Shown here: positions 1 to 7,236 of the stretch, piece after piece | How the letters are laid out: the number at the start of each line of letters is the position of its first letter | How positions within the stretch are numbered: position 1 is the first letter of the stretch | Assembly: GCA_003219355.1 (NCBI GenBank) | Contig: QHOQ01000122.1 | Location: forward strand, 1-8,578 | From: Verrucomicrobiota bacterium | GTDB lineage: Bacteria > Verrucomicrobiota > Verrucomicrobiia > Chthoniobacterales > UBA10450 | DNA length: 8,578 bases | Direction: 5' to 3' | Program-made: the position numbers and the translations under genes | Notes under the pieces: model-generated | What the model was told of the DNA's origin: nothing | Databases searched by the model: none | What the model saw: only the letters and a program-made list of their open reading frames with translations

Positions 1-662
1 ATTTCCAGTTCGTAATCGAGGCTCTTGGTCGGACCGAAAACCGGCGCCGACTCGTCTGGCGGTTTGATCTGGCCGCTTGGTCGTCGCACGTCCGTGCCAC
101 TGATGACAATCGAGCTGGCTCGACCATGATACGCGACCGGCAACCATTTCCAGTTTGGCATGAGCGCATTTTCCGGACCGCGCAACATTGTGCCCACATT
201 GTGCGCATGATGATACGACGAATAGAAATCTGTATAATTGCCGATGCTTGCCGGCAATTGCATCACCACATCTTTTTGCGGGTGAAGAACCCGGCCGCGA
301 AGTTTTGCATTATCGCGCAACGTTGCCGTTTCGGACGAGAGAAGATGTTGAATTACTTCACGCGCTTTGCGCCACGCTGGCCGTCCGAGAGCGAGAAGCA
401 CATTGAGAGAATCCTGCGCGAAAACCTCTGGATCCATTCGGCTAGTGCTCCCGGCACGGCGGACAGGCAGGACAGGTTCTTGAAACTCTGGCAAACGGAA
501 ATGTCCCTGCTCTTCCAGAAAGGAAAGATCGAGAACGTACTCACCGATTGCGACGCCCACACGCGGCGAACCCTGTTTTGGCTTAAAAATTCCGAAAGGC
601 AGATTCTGGATGGGAAAATGCGAATCGCGTCGAACGTCGATAAAAGATTCAAGCGCCGGCAT
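1..662 (-). CDS. fahA: Fumarylacetoacetase, N-terminal 220 residues (gene runs off the left edge)
   Basis: This enzyme hydrolyses 4-fumarylacetoacetate to fumarate and acetoacetate, the last step of tyrosine/phenylalanine breakdown via homogentisate, in the cytoplasm. The reverse strand reads without interruption from ATG at 662-660 to position 1. The start MPALESFIDVRRDSHFPI leads into NLPFGIF and a GVAIGEYVLDLS segment, which is the N-terminal domain of the family. The catalytic domain follows with NYTDFYSSYHHAHNVG, NALMPNWKWLP, YHGRASSIV and, at the edge, YELE. By comparison with the mammalian enzyme, D145 and E218/E220 would be metal ligands, H152 the catalytic histidine and R161 a substrate-binding arginine; all are present. 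A full-length member is about 420 residues, so roughly half is visible. The reading frame stays open upstream of 662, but no earlier ATG fits and similarity begins here. The start has no clear Shine-Dalgarno sequence. It lies 74 bp behind the uncharacterised gene at 737-1663 and is probably co-transcribed with it. Confidence 0.96.
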   Translation of the reverse strand, partial: MPALESFIDVRRDSHFPIQNLPFGIFKPKQGSPRVGVAIGEYVLDLSFLEEQGHFRLPEFQEPVLPVRRAGSTSRMDPEVFAQDSLNVLLALGRPAWRKAREVIQHLLSSETATLRDNAKLRGRVLHPQKDVVMQLPASIGNYTDFYSSYHHAHNVGTMLRGPENALMPNWKWLPVAYHGRASSIVISGTDVRRPSGQIKPPDESAPVFGPTKSLDYELE

Positions 663-736
663 TCTTTGAACAAACTGTAGGGTGTCTGGCTCAGACGCCA
701 GTTCAAATCCTGTAGGAGCGCGTGGCGAGCGAGACG
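663..736 (-). repeat. Intergenic spacer with overlapping small inverted repeats and a repeat-like tract
   Basis: The spacer between the two minus-strand genes contains two mutually exclusive small stems: GTCTG/CAGAC at 684-688 and 692-696, and CTGGC/GCCAG at 686-690 and 697-701. It is followed by a GC-rich tract at about 709-736 (CTGTAGGAGCGCGTGGCGAG and on), whose style resembles short interspersed intergenic repeats. The stems are too short to be a strong terminator, and there is no T-run after them in the direction of transcription. Only one copy is present in the window, so repeat status cannot be shown here. Confidence 0.3.
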
Positions 737-1663
737 TTAACTCGTCGGCAAATTCAGAGCGCGCAAGTCTTCACGCGGTTCATCGAAGCTGCAGCTGCCA
801 AATGAAGTCACCAATTTTCGTCGTGTCTTGATTTGGTCGGTGGCGATTTTCCATTCTCGCCAGGCAAAGAAGTCGCCGTTGAACGAAAAGGAGCCGGCAT
901 TTTCATCTTCCAGCATTTTCGATGTTTGCTGTTCATCCCATTGATACTCGGCCGCGAGTACCGCCGCACCGAGCACATTAAGGAACCCGTGCATTTTCGT
1001 TTTCACTTCGTCCCGAAATTGCCGGATCGGATGATGCAATCCCGCAGTAAACTTGATCGGGACACGCTGCTTGGCCGCAGCGACCAGCGCACGCGCTATT
1101 TGCTGCGAAGCCGGAAATGCATCGGCAGCGACGCCTCCGGTTCGTAATTTGTAACCAAACTGAGCCGCGCCGGTCGTTGAGTTGTGCTCGGCCACCAATG
1201 CAATCGCCGTTTCCGCTGCGTTAACCGGTGTCTCCCAAAACGTATGTAGCTCCAGACTTTTCAGGATCGATCCCATTTTCGTGAGTAAATCAAGATCGAC
1301 ATCTTGGGGCAGAGGCATTTCCAGTTGGCGAACCGAAACACGATCGACATGTTCGGAAGAGAACGATCTGATCTGCTCCGTCGCGACTTCCAACGCGCCG
1401 ATGAACTCGTCAGCGTTTTCGGTTTTCGCTCCCAGCGCGGAAATGAGCAGCGGACGTTTCCGATCGAACAGTGAAACGCTTCCCGCCGCGGCATCGAATT
1501 TCTCGACAGGCAGCACGAAAGTGTTGAGCATCCACGCATCAGGATCATGCACATACTGGGTCTGATTTTGTAGAGCTGGTTCTAGCGCAAGGCTGCAAGG
1601 CGGGAACATCCCAGCGTAATCAATTGAACGGGTAAGGAGCGCGCCAAGCGAGGCAGCAAACAT
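737..1663 (-). CDS. Conserved-looking protein of unknown function next to fumarylacetoacetase
   Basis: A complete 308-residue protein whose function I cannot assign. It has no signal peptide or obvious membrane segment, so it is probably cytoplasmic. Segments that look conserved are YAGMFPPCSLAL near the N-terminus (16-27), YKLRTGG at 171-177, KFTAGLHHPIR at 204-214, HGFLNV at 225-230 and a C-terminal SFGSCSFDEP at 287-296. Alternating strand-like and helix-like stretches (the KLRTGG and KFTAGLHHP segments followed by helices) suggest an alpha/beta barrel-like enzyme fold, with the two histidines and nearby lysine as candidate functional residues; this is inference. The ATG at 1663-1661 is taken as start because it opens the frame and the sequence behind it looks conserved; no good Shine-Dalgarno precedes it. 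It is transcribed towards the fumarylacetoacetase gene 74 bp away, which hints at a role in or near tyrosine/homogentisate catabolism. I do not know of a proven function. Confidence 0.85.
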   Translation of the reverse strand: MFAASLGALLTRSIDYAGMFPPCSLALEPALQNQTQYVHDPDAWMLNTFVLPVEKFDAAAGSVSLFDRKRPLLISALGAKTENADEFIGALEVATEQIRSFSSEHVDRVSVRQLEMPLPQDVDLDLLTKMGSILKSLELHTFWETPVNAAETAIALVAEHNSTTGAAQFGYKLRTGGVAADAFPASQQIARALVAAAKQRVPIKFTAGLHHPIRQFRDEVKTKMHGFLNVLGAAVLAAEYQWDEQQTSKMLEDENAGSFSFNGDFFAWREWKIATDQIKTRRKLVTSFGSCSFDEPREDLRALNLPTS

Positions 1664-1830
1664 GATCTAAACTGAATGTCGAAGGCCGGCATTTAGTCAA
1701 CCGTTTTGCGCAAGCACAACGTAAGCAAATAATTACGAGAAATTTTAAAGTGGCCTAATACCGAGGCCAGGATTCACTAGACTTTTTTCGCTAAACAGTA
1801 TAGAAACGCACACTTGAAACGCATACTTTG
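1664..1830. promoter_or_regulatory. Divergent intergenic control region
   Basis: This 167-bp AT-richer gap separates the minus-strand catabolic genes from the plus-strand export operon and must hold both promoters. On the plus strand TTGCGC (1706-1711) and AATAAT (1728-1733) are separated by 16 bp and form a weak sigma-70-like pair. TATAGA at 1799-1804 is another -10-like hexamer, without a recognisable -35. TTGCGCAA at 1706-1713 is also a perfect 8-bp palindrome. On the minus strand a TTGACT (complement of 1694-1699) is -35-like, but no good -10 follows at 17 bp. No GG-N10-GC sigma-54 signature was found on the plus strand. All promoter assignments are weak. Confidence 0.4.
1751..1769. promoter_or_regulatory. 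Perfect inverted repeat, candidate operator
   Basis: TGGCCT (1751-1756) and AGGCCA (1764-1769) are exact reverse complements separated by 7 bp, giving a dyad centred in the divergent intergenic region about 70 bp before the export operon. The half-site centres lie 13 bp apart, compatible with a dimeric DNA-binding protein. The alternative is a small RNA hairpin. No T-run follows directly, so a terminator is unlikely. One half-site (AGGCCA) recurs at 8432-8437 just before the putative precursor gene, which may be chance. Confidence 0.4.
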
Positions 1831-2919
1831 ATGCCTGGTATCGAGTCAGTTTCTCACGATGACCTGATTGTGTGTACGTGCGGGAGTCGGGAGTATACGC
1901 CGCGTGACGCGATCGAAGCAGCCCTTTTCAGGGGCGAACTGGATCTAAAATGGAAGGAATTCCTGCGCTGCATGAAAGCCGAAAGACGTGCTGACGAGCT
2001 CGACCTGGAGCTCGATGACTCCGTGATTGCCGATGCGGCGGAAGCTTTTCGCTACGAACATGATCTTATCACTGCAGAGGAGACGGAAGCATTTCTGGCA
2101 AATCGCGAACTTACCCTCGACGATTTCACCGACTTTTTTACACGTCGATACTGCGCCAACGCTTTGAACGAAAACATTGTTCCCGAGCAAATTGAATATA
2201 TCTCCGCGACGCCCGAGCTACGTCAGGTATTCCTAGCAGAGTTGATTCTATGCGGAGAATTGGACCGCATGACAACCGCGTTGATGTTCCGTCTAGCCGC
2301 TCGCTGTGCCGAGAAAGACTCCGATCTAGATGCGACTGCGGCCCAGAAGCGAAAGTTTTTTGATCGAAATAAAATCGAGCCCGCGCAGCTTCCGAATTGG
2401 CTGGAGCGACTCAGACGCGATTTGGAATGGTTCAATGAAATGGTGGCGATGGAGGCAGCATTTCGTCGGCGTTGTGACACACTGCTTGTCCCCCAGGCGC
2501 GCCAACGCGAATTGGTGGCGCTGCGATTACCCCTGACGCGATTCGAAACTGAACTAATCGAGCTGGAATCGCGCGATGCTGCCCAGGAAGCGCTGTTTTG
2601 TGTGCGTGAAGACGGCATGTCGATGGAAGAAGTGGCTATTGAAGGGCGGTATCCGTATCGGCGTGTCGATTTTCTTTTTGAAGATATTCCCGCCGATCTG
2701 CAGCAGAGATTCCTAAGCGTGTCGGAGGGTGACGTGCTGGAACCAGCCGCGCGTGGCGACGGATTCGAATTGTGCCGAATCATCAAGAAAATCGAACCGC
2801 AAGCGGACGATTCGACGGTCGGATTGCGAATCGAGCAGCGTCTTTTTGATCGGCATTTCTCCGAGCTCGCCAGCAAGTACACCCAACGACGTCTTGGTGA
2901 CTTGACTTCGACAGAATGA
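1831..2919 (+). CDS. SurA/parvulin-like (peptidylprolyl isomerase-related) protein of the export operon
   Basis: A 362-residue protein with the layout of a SurA-type chaperone/isomerase. A long helical N-terminal part (about 20-215) includes the TLDDFTDFFTRRY segment and AELILCGELDRM. A parvulin-like domain follows at about 222-325: RQRELVALRLPL, then AAQEALFCVREDGMSMEEVA, IPADLQQRFLSVSEGDVLEP and GFELCRIIKKIEP. The usual parvulin core (SDCxSAxxGGDLG) is missing, so isomerase activity is doubtful and a holdase or substrate-binding role is as likely. There is no signal peptide, unlike SurA or PrsA, so it should act in the cytoplasm. Residues 15-17 form a CxC. I chose ATG at 1831; the TTG codon at 1828 directly in front is an alternative start. 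Its stop overlaps the next start (ATGA), implying translational coupling to the exporter. PPIase-like genes next to C39-peptidase ABC exporters are known in peptide-secretion loci, which supports a role in presenting the cargo. Confidence 0.8.
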   Translation: MPGIESVSHDDLIVCTCGSREYTPRDAIEAALFRGELDLKWKEFLRCMKAERRADELDLELDDSVIADAAEAFRYEHDLITAEETEAFLANRELTLDDFTDFFTRRYCANALNENIVPEQIEYISATPELRQVFLAELILCGELDRMTTALMFRLAARCAEKDSDLDATAAQKRKFFDRNKIEPAQLPNWLERLRRDLEWFNEMVAMEAAFRRRCDTLLVPQARQRELVALRLPLTRFETELIELESRDAAQEALFCVREDGMSMEEVAIEGRYPYRRVDFLFEDIPADLQQRFLSVSEGDVLEPAARGDGFELCRIIKKIEPQADDSTVGLRIEQRLFDRHFSELASKYTQRRLGDLTSTE

Positions 2920-5900
2920 AAACCCAAGACAGCGAAATTCTGAGGCGGACATCGGTGTTTCGGTTCGTTTCCGACGAGCACTTCGGCGCGATTGCGCCGC
3001 TCTTGCAGGAAGAACACTACGATTTCGGCGATGTGATCGTAAAACAGGATGATCCCGCCGATTCATTTTACGTTTTAACGAGCGGTCGGGCACGAGCGCT
3101 GAAAATCAAGTCGGATGGCGAAGAAATTCCCTTGGGGGTGTTAAAACCAGGCGACTCTTTTGGAGAAGCCGCTTTGGCTGAAGGTGGAATGCGGAGTGCG
3201 ACAGTACGTTGTAGCACAGCAGTAGATGTTCTGCGGATCGATCGCACCGATTTCCTCGAGCTCGTCCGCCGAGTGCCCGAGCTAAAACATTATGTCGAGA
3301 CAACCGGCCGCAACCGGGCGCTGCAAAGCTTCCTTTATCAATTCAGCAACTTCGGCCGGCTCCCCGCTCCTGTCTTGCGCAACATGATCGACAAATTAAA
3401 ACCCGCCGAATTCGCCAAAGGCAGGCTTATTATTCGCGAAGGTGACGACGCCGGACCGCTCTACGTCATTGAGAAGGGGCGGGCACGAGCCTTTACCGGA
3501 GTCAATGGCCGCGACCAGAATCTCGCGTTTTATCGAGAAGGCGATTTTTTTGGCGAACTGTCAATCTTGAACGGCTCGCCGCGCGCGGCATCGGTGGAAG
3601 CATTTACAGATTGCCAGTTGCACGCCCTTGACCCGAAATCGGTTCGGGACTTGCGCCGTCGCTTCCCCGAGTTCGACAAGCTTCTTAGCGAGCGACTCGC
3701 ATTATATCAGGCAAAAACAGAAGCGCGTATTCCGCTTGATTTCACGACGGAACTGCTTCCTGCGGAGACAAAGGTGCAGGACAAAGTAGAACTGGACGGT
3801 AAACAGCCGGGCGCCGAAGTCGAAGAAAAAGAAGATCCGTTCGCAGACGAGCAGGGTTTGTTCCGTAAACGCGGCAAGCGCATCCGTAAAATCGATCACA
3901 TCATGCAAGTCGACGAAATGGATTGTGGTGCGGCAAGTCTCGGGATGATCTGCCGGCACTTCGGCCGGAAGGTAAGCTTGGCGCGCATTCGGCAGCTGTG
4001 CCACACCGCAACGGACGGCACCAGCCTGAAGGCGATTTCTCGGGCCGCAACCGAGCTTGGGCTGGCGGCGCGGGCATTGAAAGTTTCGCTGCGTAATCTC
4101 CCGCTGATGCCGTTGCCAGCCATAGTGCATTGGGAAGGCAATCACTGGATCGTTCTCTACGATGTCAATGAGCAGTTTGTGCGTGTGGCCGATCCGGGGC
4201 TGGGGCTGCGAAAAATTCCGCGCCGCGAATTTGAAGGGAAATGGACAGGCTATGCTGCCCTGTTCGATTACACGATAACGTTCGAACAAGCCCCGGAAAG
4301 CAAGCCAACATTGGCGTGGATTCTTCCATTCCTTGCACGCTTTAAGGGCATCTTGCTGCAAGCACTGGGGCTGGCCGTCGCCGTCAGTTTCCTTCAACTG
4401 CTCTTTCCGGTGTTCACGCAGATGGTCGTGGACAAAGTTATTGTCGAAAATGACATCGGTCTGCTGAAGACGATTCTGTTCGGCATGCTCGCCGCGCTCG
4501 TCTTCGTGCAACTCTCCACCCTCGCGCAGGAATATTTGCTAGCCTTTGCCGCCATGCGGCTCGACACGGCGGTGCTTGATTTCTTGAGCCGAAAGCTTCT
4601 CGCGCTGCCGATGACTTATTTCACCAGTCGTCGGACGGGCGACATTCAACGCCGGCTAGCTGGGGCGACAGAAGTGCGGCAATTTGCCGTCCAACAAGGA
4701 GTCGGCGCTTTGCTGGCGGTAGTGTTTCTCGTGGGCGCAGTCATTTTGATGGGGATGTACAGTCCCCTGCTCACCCTCGCGTTTCTGGCAACGACGCCTC
4801 TTTATGTAGGATTAATGATTTTTTCGGTAAAAGTACTTCGCCCCTTGTTTCAGGGAGTAGAAGAAAGCCAGGGCAAATACAGTTCGCACCAAATCGACGC
4901 AATCAAAGGCATCGAAGCAGTGAAGGCCGCCGCCGCCGAGAGCGCATTTCGTGACGCGATTCTGAACGAGTTTCTCTCCGTCTCGCAAAAATTGTTCAAG
5001 GCAAACTTTATCGTAATGTCGTACGACAGTCTGCTGCAAAGCATAGGTCTTCTCTCTACTGCGATCTTTCTGTGGGTGGGCGCGACCCAGGTCATTAGCG
5101 GACATTTGAGCGTCGGTGGATTTGTTGCGTTTAGCTCGCTCACGGCCATGGCCTACGCAGGAATTGTGCGCGCGCTTGGGGTTTGGGACACCATGCAACA
5201 TGCCTCCGTCCTTTTGAATCGGCTGAACGACATTTTCGAACAGGAGCCGGAGCAAGGCAATGACCGCTCTCACCTGGTCCCGGTGCATAGTTTGGAAGGG
5301 CGCATCGAGCTGCGCGGAGTTAGTTTCAAATACGGCGGACCCGAGGCACCCGATATTCTGAAAAACATTACGCTCGATCTCGCACCTGGCCGGATGGTCG
5401 CTTTCGTGGGCCGTAGCGGCTGCGGCAAAACCACGCTCATCAAATTAATTGCCGGCCTCCTCGAACCGACGGAAGGAACGATCTTTTTCGACAATGTCGA
5501 TCTCAGGACGCTCAATTATCGCGATGTGCGCCGGAATATCGGAACGGTTCTTCAGGAAAATCACATGTTCAATGAAACAATCGCGCGCAATATTTCCTTC
5601 GGCGATCCAGAGCCCGATCTCGATCGCGTGTTTGCTGCCGCGCAAGCCGCCGCCGCGCACGATTTCATCATGCGCTTGCCGCTTGGTTATGAGACCAAGA
5701 TTGGCGAATCGGGTCTTTCTCTATCGGGTGGCCAAAAGCAACGCATCGCCATCGCGCGGGCCATCTACAACAATCCTCCAGTCTTGATTTTCGACGAGGC
5801 AACGAGCGCGCTCGATACGGAATCGGAACGCGCGATCCAGGATAATCTCGGGCGGCTAATGGCTGGCCGCACAACCATCGTGATCGCCCATCGACTCAGC

Positions 5901-6029
5901 ACGATTCGGGAAGCCCATTCGATCGTCGTGCTCGAGCAGGGGAGTGTCGCTGAGGTTGGCTCGCATGATGAGTTGATGGCGCAGCGCGGGCTGTATTATT
6001 ACCTTTCGAGCCAGCAACTCGGAATCTGA
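2916..6029 (+). CDS. Peptidase-containing ABC exporter with two cyclic-nucleotide-binding domains
   Basis: A bacteriocin/peptide exporter of the C39 peptidase (PCAT) type, 1037 residues, in the inner membrane. Two cyclic-nucleotide-binding domains come first (about 15-130 and 147-262). Each keeps the phosphate-binding cassette: FGEAALAEGGMRSATV with E84 and R93, and FGELSILNGSPRAASV with E214 and R223. After an acidic linker comes the C39 protease (about 326-455) with Q331, C337 in DEMDCGAAS, H410 in GNHWIVLYDV and D426 in ADPGLG, so the catalytic set is intact. The ABC type-1 membrane domain spans about 466-775. The ATPase has Walker A GRSGCGKTT (832-840), Q-loop Q880, signature LSGGQ (936-940), Walker B VLIFDEATSALD (956-967) and H992. 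It should cut double-glycine leaders in the cytoplasm and export the core peptide with the HlyD partner encoded 13 bp downstream. It overlaps the PPIase-like gene by 4 bp. Typical PCATs are about 700 residues; the extra length is the nucleotide-binding module. Confidence 0.96.
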   Translation: MKTQDSEILRRTSVFRFVSDEHFGAIAPLLQEEHYDFGDVIVKQDDPADSFYVLTSGRARALKIKSDGEEIPLGVLKPGDSFGEAALAEGGMRSATVRCSTAVDVLRIDRTDFLELVRRVPELKHYVETTGRNRALQSFLYQFSNFGRLPAPVLRNMIDKLKPAEFAKGRLIIREGDDAGPLYVIEKGRARAFTGVNGRDQNLAFYREGDFFGELSILNGSPRAASVEAFTDCQLHALDPKSVRDLRRRFPEFDKLLSERLALYQAKTEARIPLDFTTELLPAETKVQDKVELDGKQPGAEVEEKEDPFADEQGLFRKRGKRIRKIDHIMQVDEMDCGAASLGMICRHFGRKVSLARIRQLCHTATDGTSLKAISRAATELGLAARALKVSLRNLPLMPLPAIVHWEGNHWIVLYDVNEQFVRVADPGLGLRKIPRREFEGKWTGYAALFDYTITFEQAPESKPTLAWILPFLARFKGILLQALGLAVAVSFLQLLFPVFTQMVVDKVIVENDIGLLKTILFGMLAALVFVQLSTLAQEYLLAFAAMRLDTAVLDFLSRKLLALPMTYFTSRRTGDIQRRLAGATEVRQFAVQQGVGALLAVVFLVGAVILMGMYSPLLTLAFLATTPLYVGLMIFSVKVLRPLFQGVEESQGKYSSHQIDAIKGIEAVKAAAAESAFRDAILNEFLSVSQKLFKANFIVMSYDSLLQSIGLLSTAIFLWVGATQVISGHLSVGGFVAFSSLTAMAYAGIVRALGVWDTMQHASVLLNRLNDIFEQEPEQGNDRSHLVPVHSLEGRIELRGVSFKYGGPEAPDILKNITLDLAPGRMVAFVGRSGCGKTTLIKLIAGLLEPTEGTIFFDNVDLRTLNYRDVRRNIGTVLQENHMFNETIARNISFGDPEPDLDRVFAAAQAAAAHDFIMRLPLGYETKIGESGLSLSGGQKQRIAIARAIYNNPPVLIFDEATSALDTESERAIQDNLGRLMAGRTTIVIAHRLSTIREAHSIVVLEQGSVAEVGSHDELMAQRGLYYYLSSQQLGI

Positions 6030-6042
6030 ATCGATTCTGCCG

Positions 6043-7230
6043 ATGAGCTCACAATTAACGCAACGCGGCTCCATCGATGCGGAATCCGAAATGTCGCCGC
6101 AGGAACCGCCGTCTTGGATCATCCGGTGGACGGCGTGGCTGTTGATGGGAGCGTTTCTGTTTGCGCTGCTCATCGCCATTGTGGTGCGACTCCCGGAAAC
6201 TGTACATTGCCCGTTCATCCTAATTCCCGCCACGGGCGCCGATCCAATCCAATCACCCCGGCAGGCCATAATTAGTCGGGTCGCGGTCGAGGAGGGTCAA
6301 CCTGTGAAAGCCGGCGAGGACCTGTTTATTTTGCGCTCTGATGAGATCCGTGGCTGGGGTACGCAATTCCAGACGCTCACCGAAGACTTACGCAACAAGG
6401 AAGAAAGCCTTATTCAATATGAAACTGCTTATGTCTCGCAACTCGAGATAAAGAAGGCCGAAATCGAGCAGGCAAAAAGCGAAGTAAAATTCCGCGAAAA
6501 TCATGCGGCTACGAGCCGCGACCTGGTCACGCGCATGGAGAAATTGGCCAAGCAGGGCGGTGAATCGGAAATCGACCTTGTAAAGTTGAAACTCGATTTA
6601 GCCGGCTCCGAAAAAGATTTGAGTGTGTCTCAGAGGACTTTGCAGCAGGTGAATCTCGACCGTCAGCGAGTGGAGACAGAGCATGCGCGTCAACGGGGCG
6701 AGCAACAATCGGAAATCGAGAAATTAAAAATGCGGATCGGCGCTCTCAAAATAGACCTGGAAAACACCCAGCAGAACTTGCTGACAGTTCGGAGTCCCTA
6801 CGAAGGCGTGATTACTTCAATGGATCAACGCACCGTAGGCAGTTTCGTGCAACAGGGACAAGTGCTTTGCCAGCTCGCACGGAAGGATGCGAAACCACGA
6901 GCCCGGATGACCTTAAACGAAGCTGGCCTTCCGAAACTCGCCATCGCGCTGCGCGTGCGGTATTTTTTCGAGGCTTTTCCATATCAACGTTACGGCGCGG
7001 TGACCGGAAAACTCGACTGGATCAGCCCGTCTGCAGTTGGTTCGGGCGATGGCTCGCATTTCGTTGCGCTAGGTTCGCTTGATCGCGATGTGATCTCTCC
7101 ACGGCCAGGACAGAGTTTGCCTTTGCGCGTCGGGATGAAGGGAGACGCGCACATCATCGTCGGCGGACGGACGCTAATTGAATATGCGTTCGAGCCGATT
7201 CGGCAATTGCGTGAGAGCATGAAACAATAA
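6043..7230 (+). CDS. HlyD-family membrane fusion (periplasmic adaptor) protein
   Basis: The 395-residue adaptor that would join the ABC exporter to an outer-membrane channel. A short cytoplasmic N-terminus is followed by one transmembrane helix (about 29-48, WTAWLLMGAFLFALLIAIVV). The first half of a biotinyl-lipoyl-like domain lies at 71-99 (SPRQAIISRVAVEEGQPVKAG). A long charged coiled coil runs from about 103 to 248, and the second lipoyl half at 249-279 (VRSPYEGVITSMDQRTVGSF). A beta-rich domain and the family-typical C-terminus RTLIEYAFEPIRQL (376-389) follow. Length and order are normal for the family. The ATG at 6043 sits 13 bp after the exporter stop, with no clear Shine-Dalgarno, so translation may depend on coupling. 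No TolC-like gene is in the window, so the outer-membrane partner must be encoded elsewhere. Confidence 0.94.
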   Translation: MSSQLTQRGSIDAESEMSPQEPPSWIIRWTAWLLMGAFLFALLIAIVVRLPETVHCPFILIPATGADPIQSPRQAIISRVAVEEGQPVKAGEDLFILRSDEIRGWGTQFQTLTEDLRNKEESLIQYETAYVSQLEIKKAEIEQAKSEVKFRENHAATSRDLVTRMEKLAKQGGESEIDLVKLKLDLAGSEKDLSVSQRTLQQVNLDRQRVETEHARQRGEQQSEIEKLKMRIGALKIDLENTQQNLLTVRSPYEGVITSMDQRTVGSFVQQGQVLCQLARKDAKPRARMTLNEAGLPKLAIALRVRYFFEAFPYQRYGAVTGKLDWISPSAVGSGDGSHFVALGSLDRDVISPRPGQSLPLRVGMKGDAHIIVGGRTLIEYAFEPIRQLRESMKQ

Positions 7231-7236
7231 TTTGCC

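Noticed and set aside
126..680. 184-codon plus-strand ORF and the 117-codon minus ORF at 353-706
   Set aside because: Both are other-frame shadows of the fumarylacetoacetase gene, whose own minus-strand frame matches the family in detail through the same region.
2223..3017. 264-codon minus-strand ORF
   Set aside because: Lies opposite the PPIase-like gene and the start of the exporter; composition rich in Ser/Arg without any recognisable motif, typical of antisense shadows in GC-rich DNA.
3702..4511. 269-codon minus-strand ORF
   Set aside because: Antisense to the C39/membrane part of the exporter, where the plus-strand frame has intact catalytic motifs; no domain seen.
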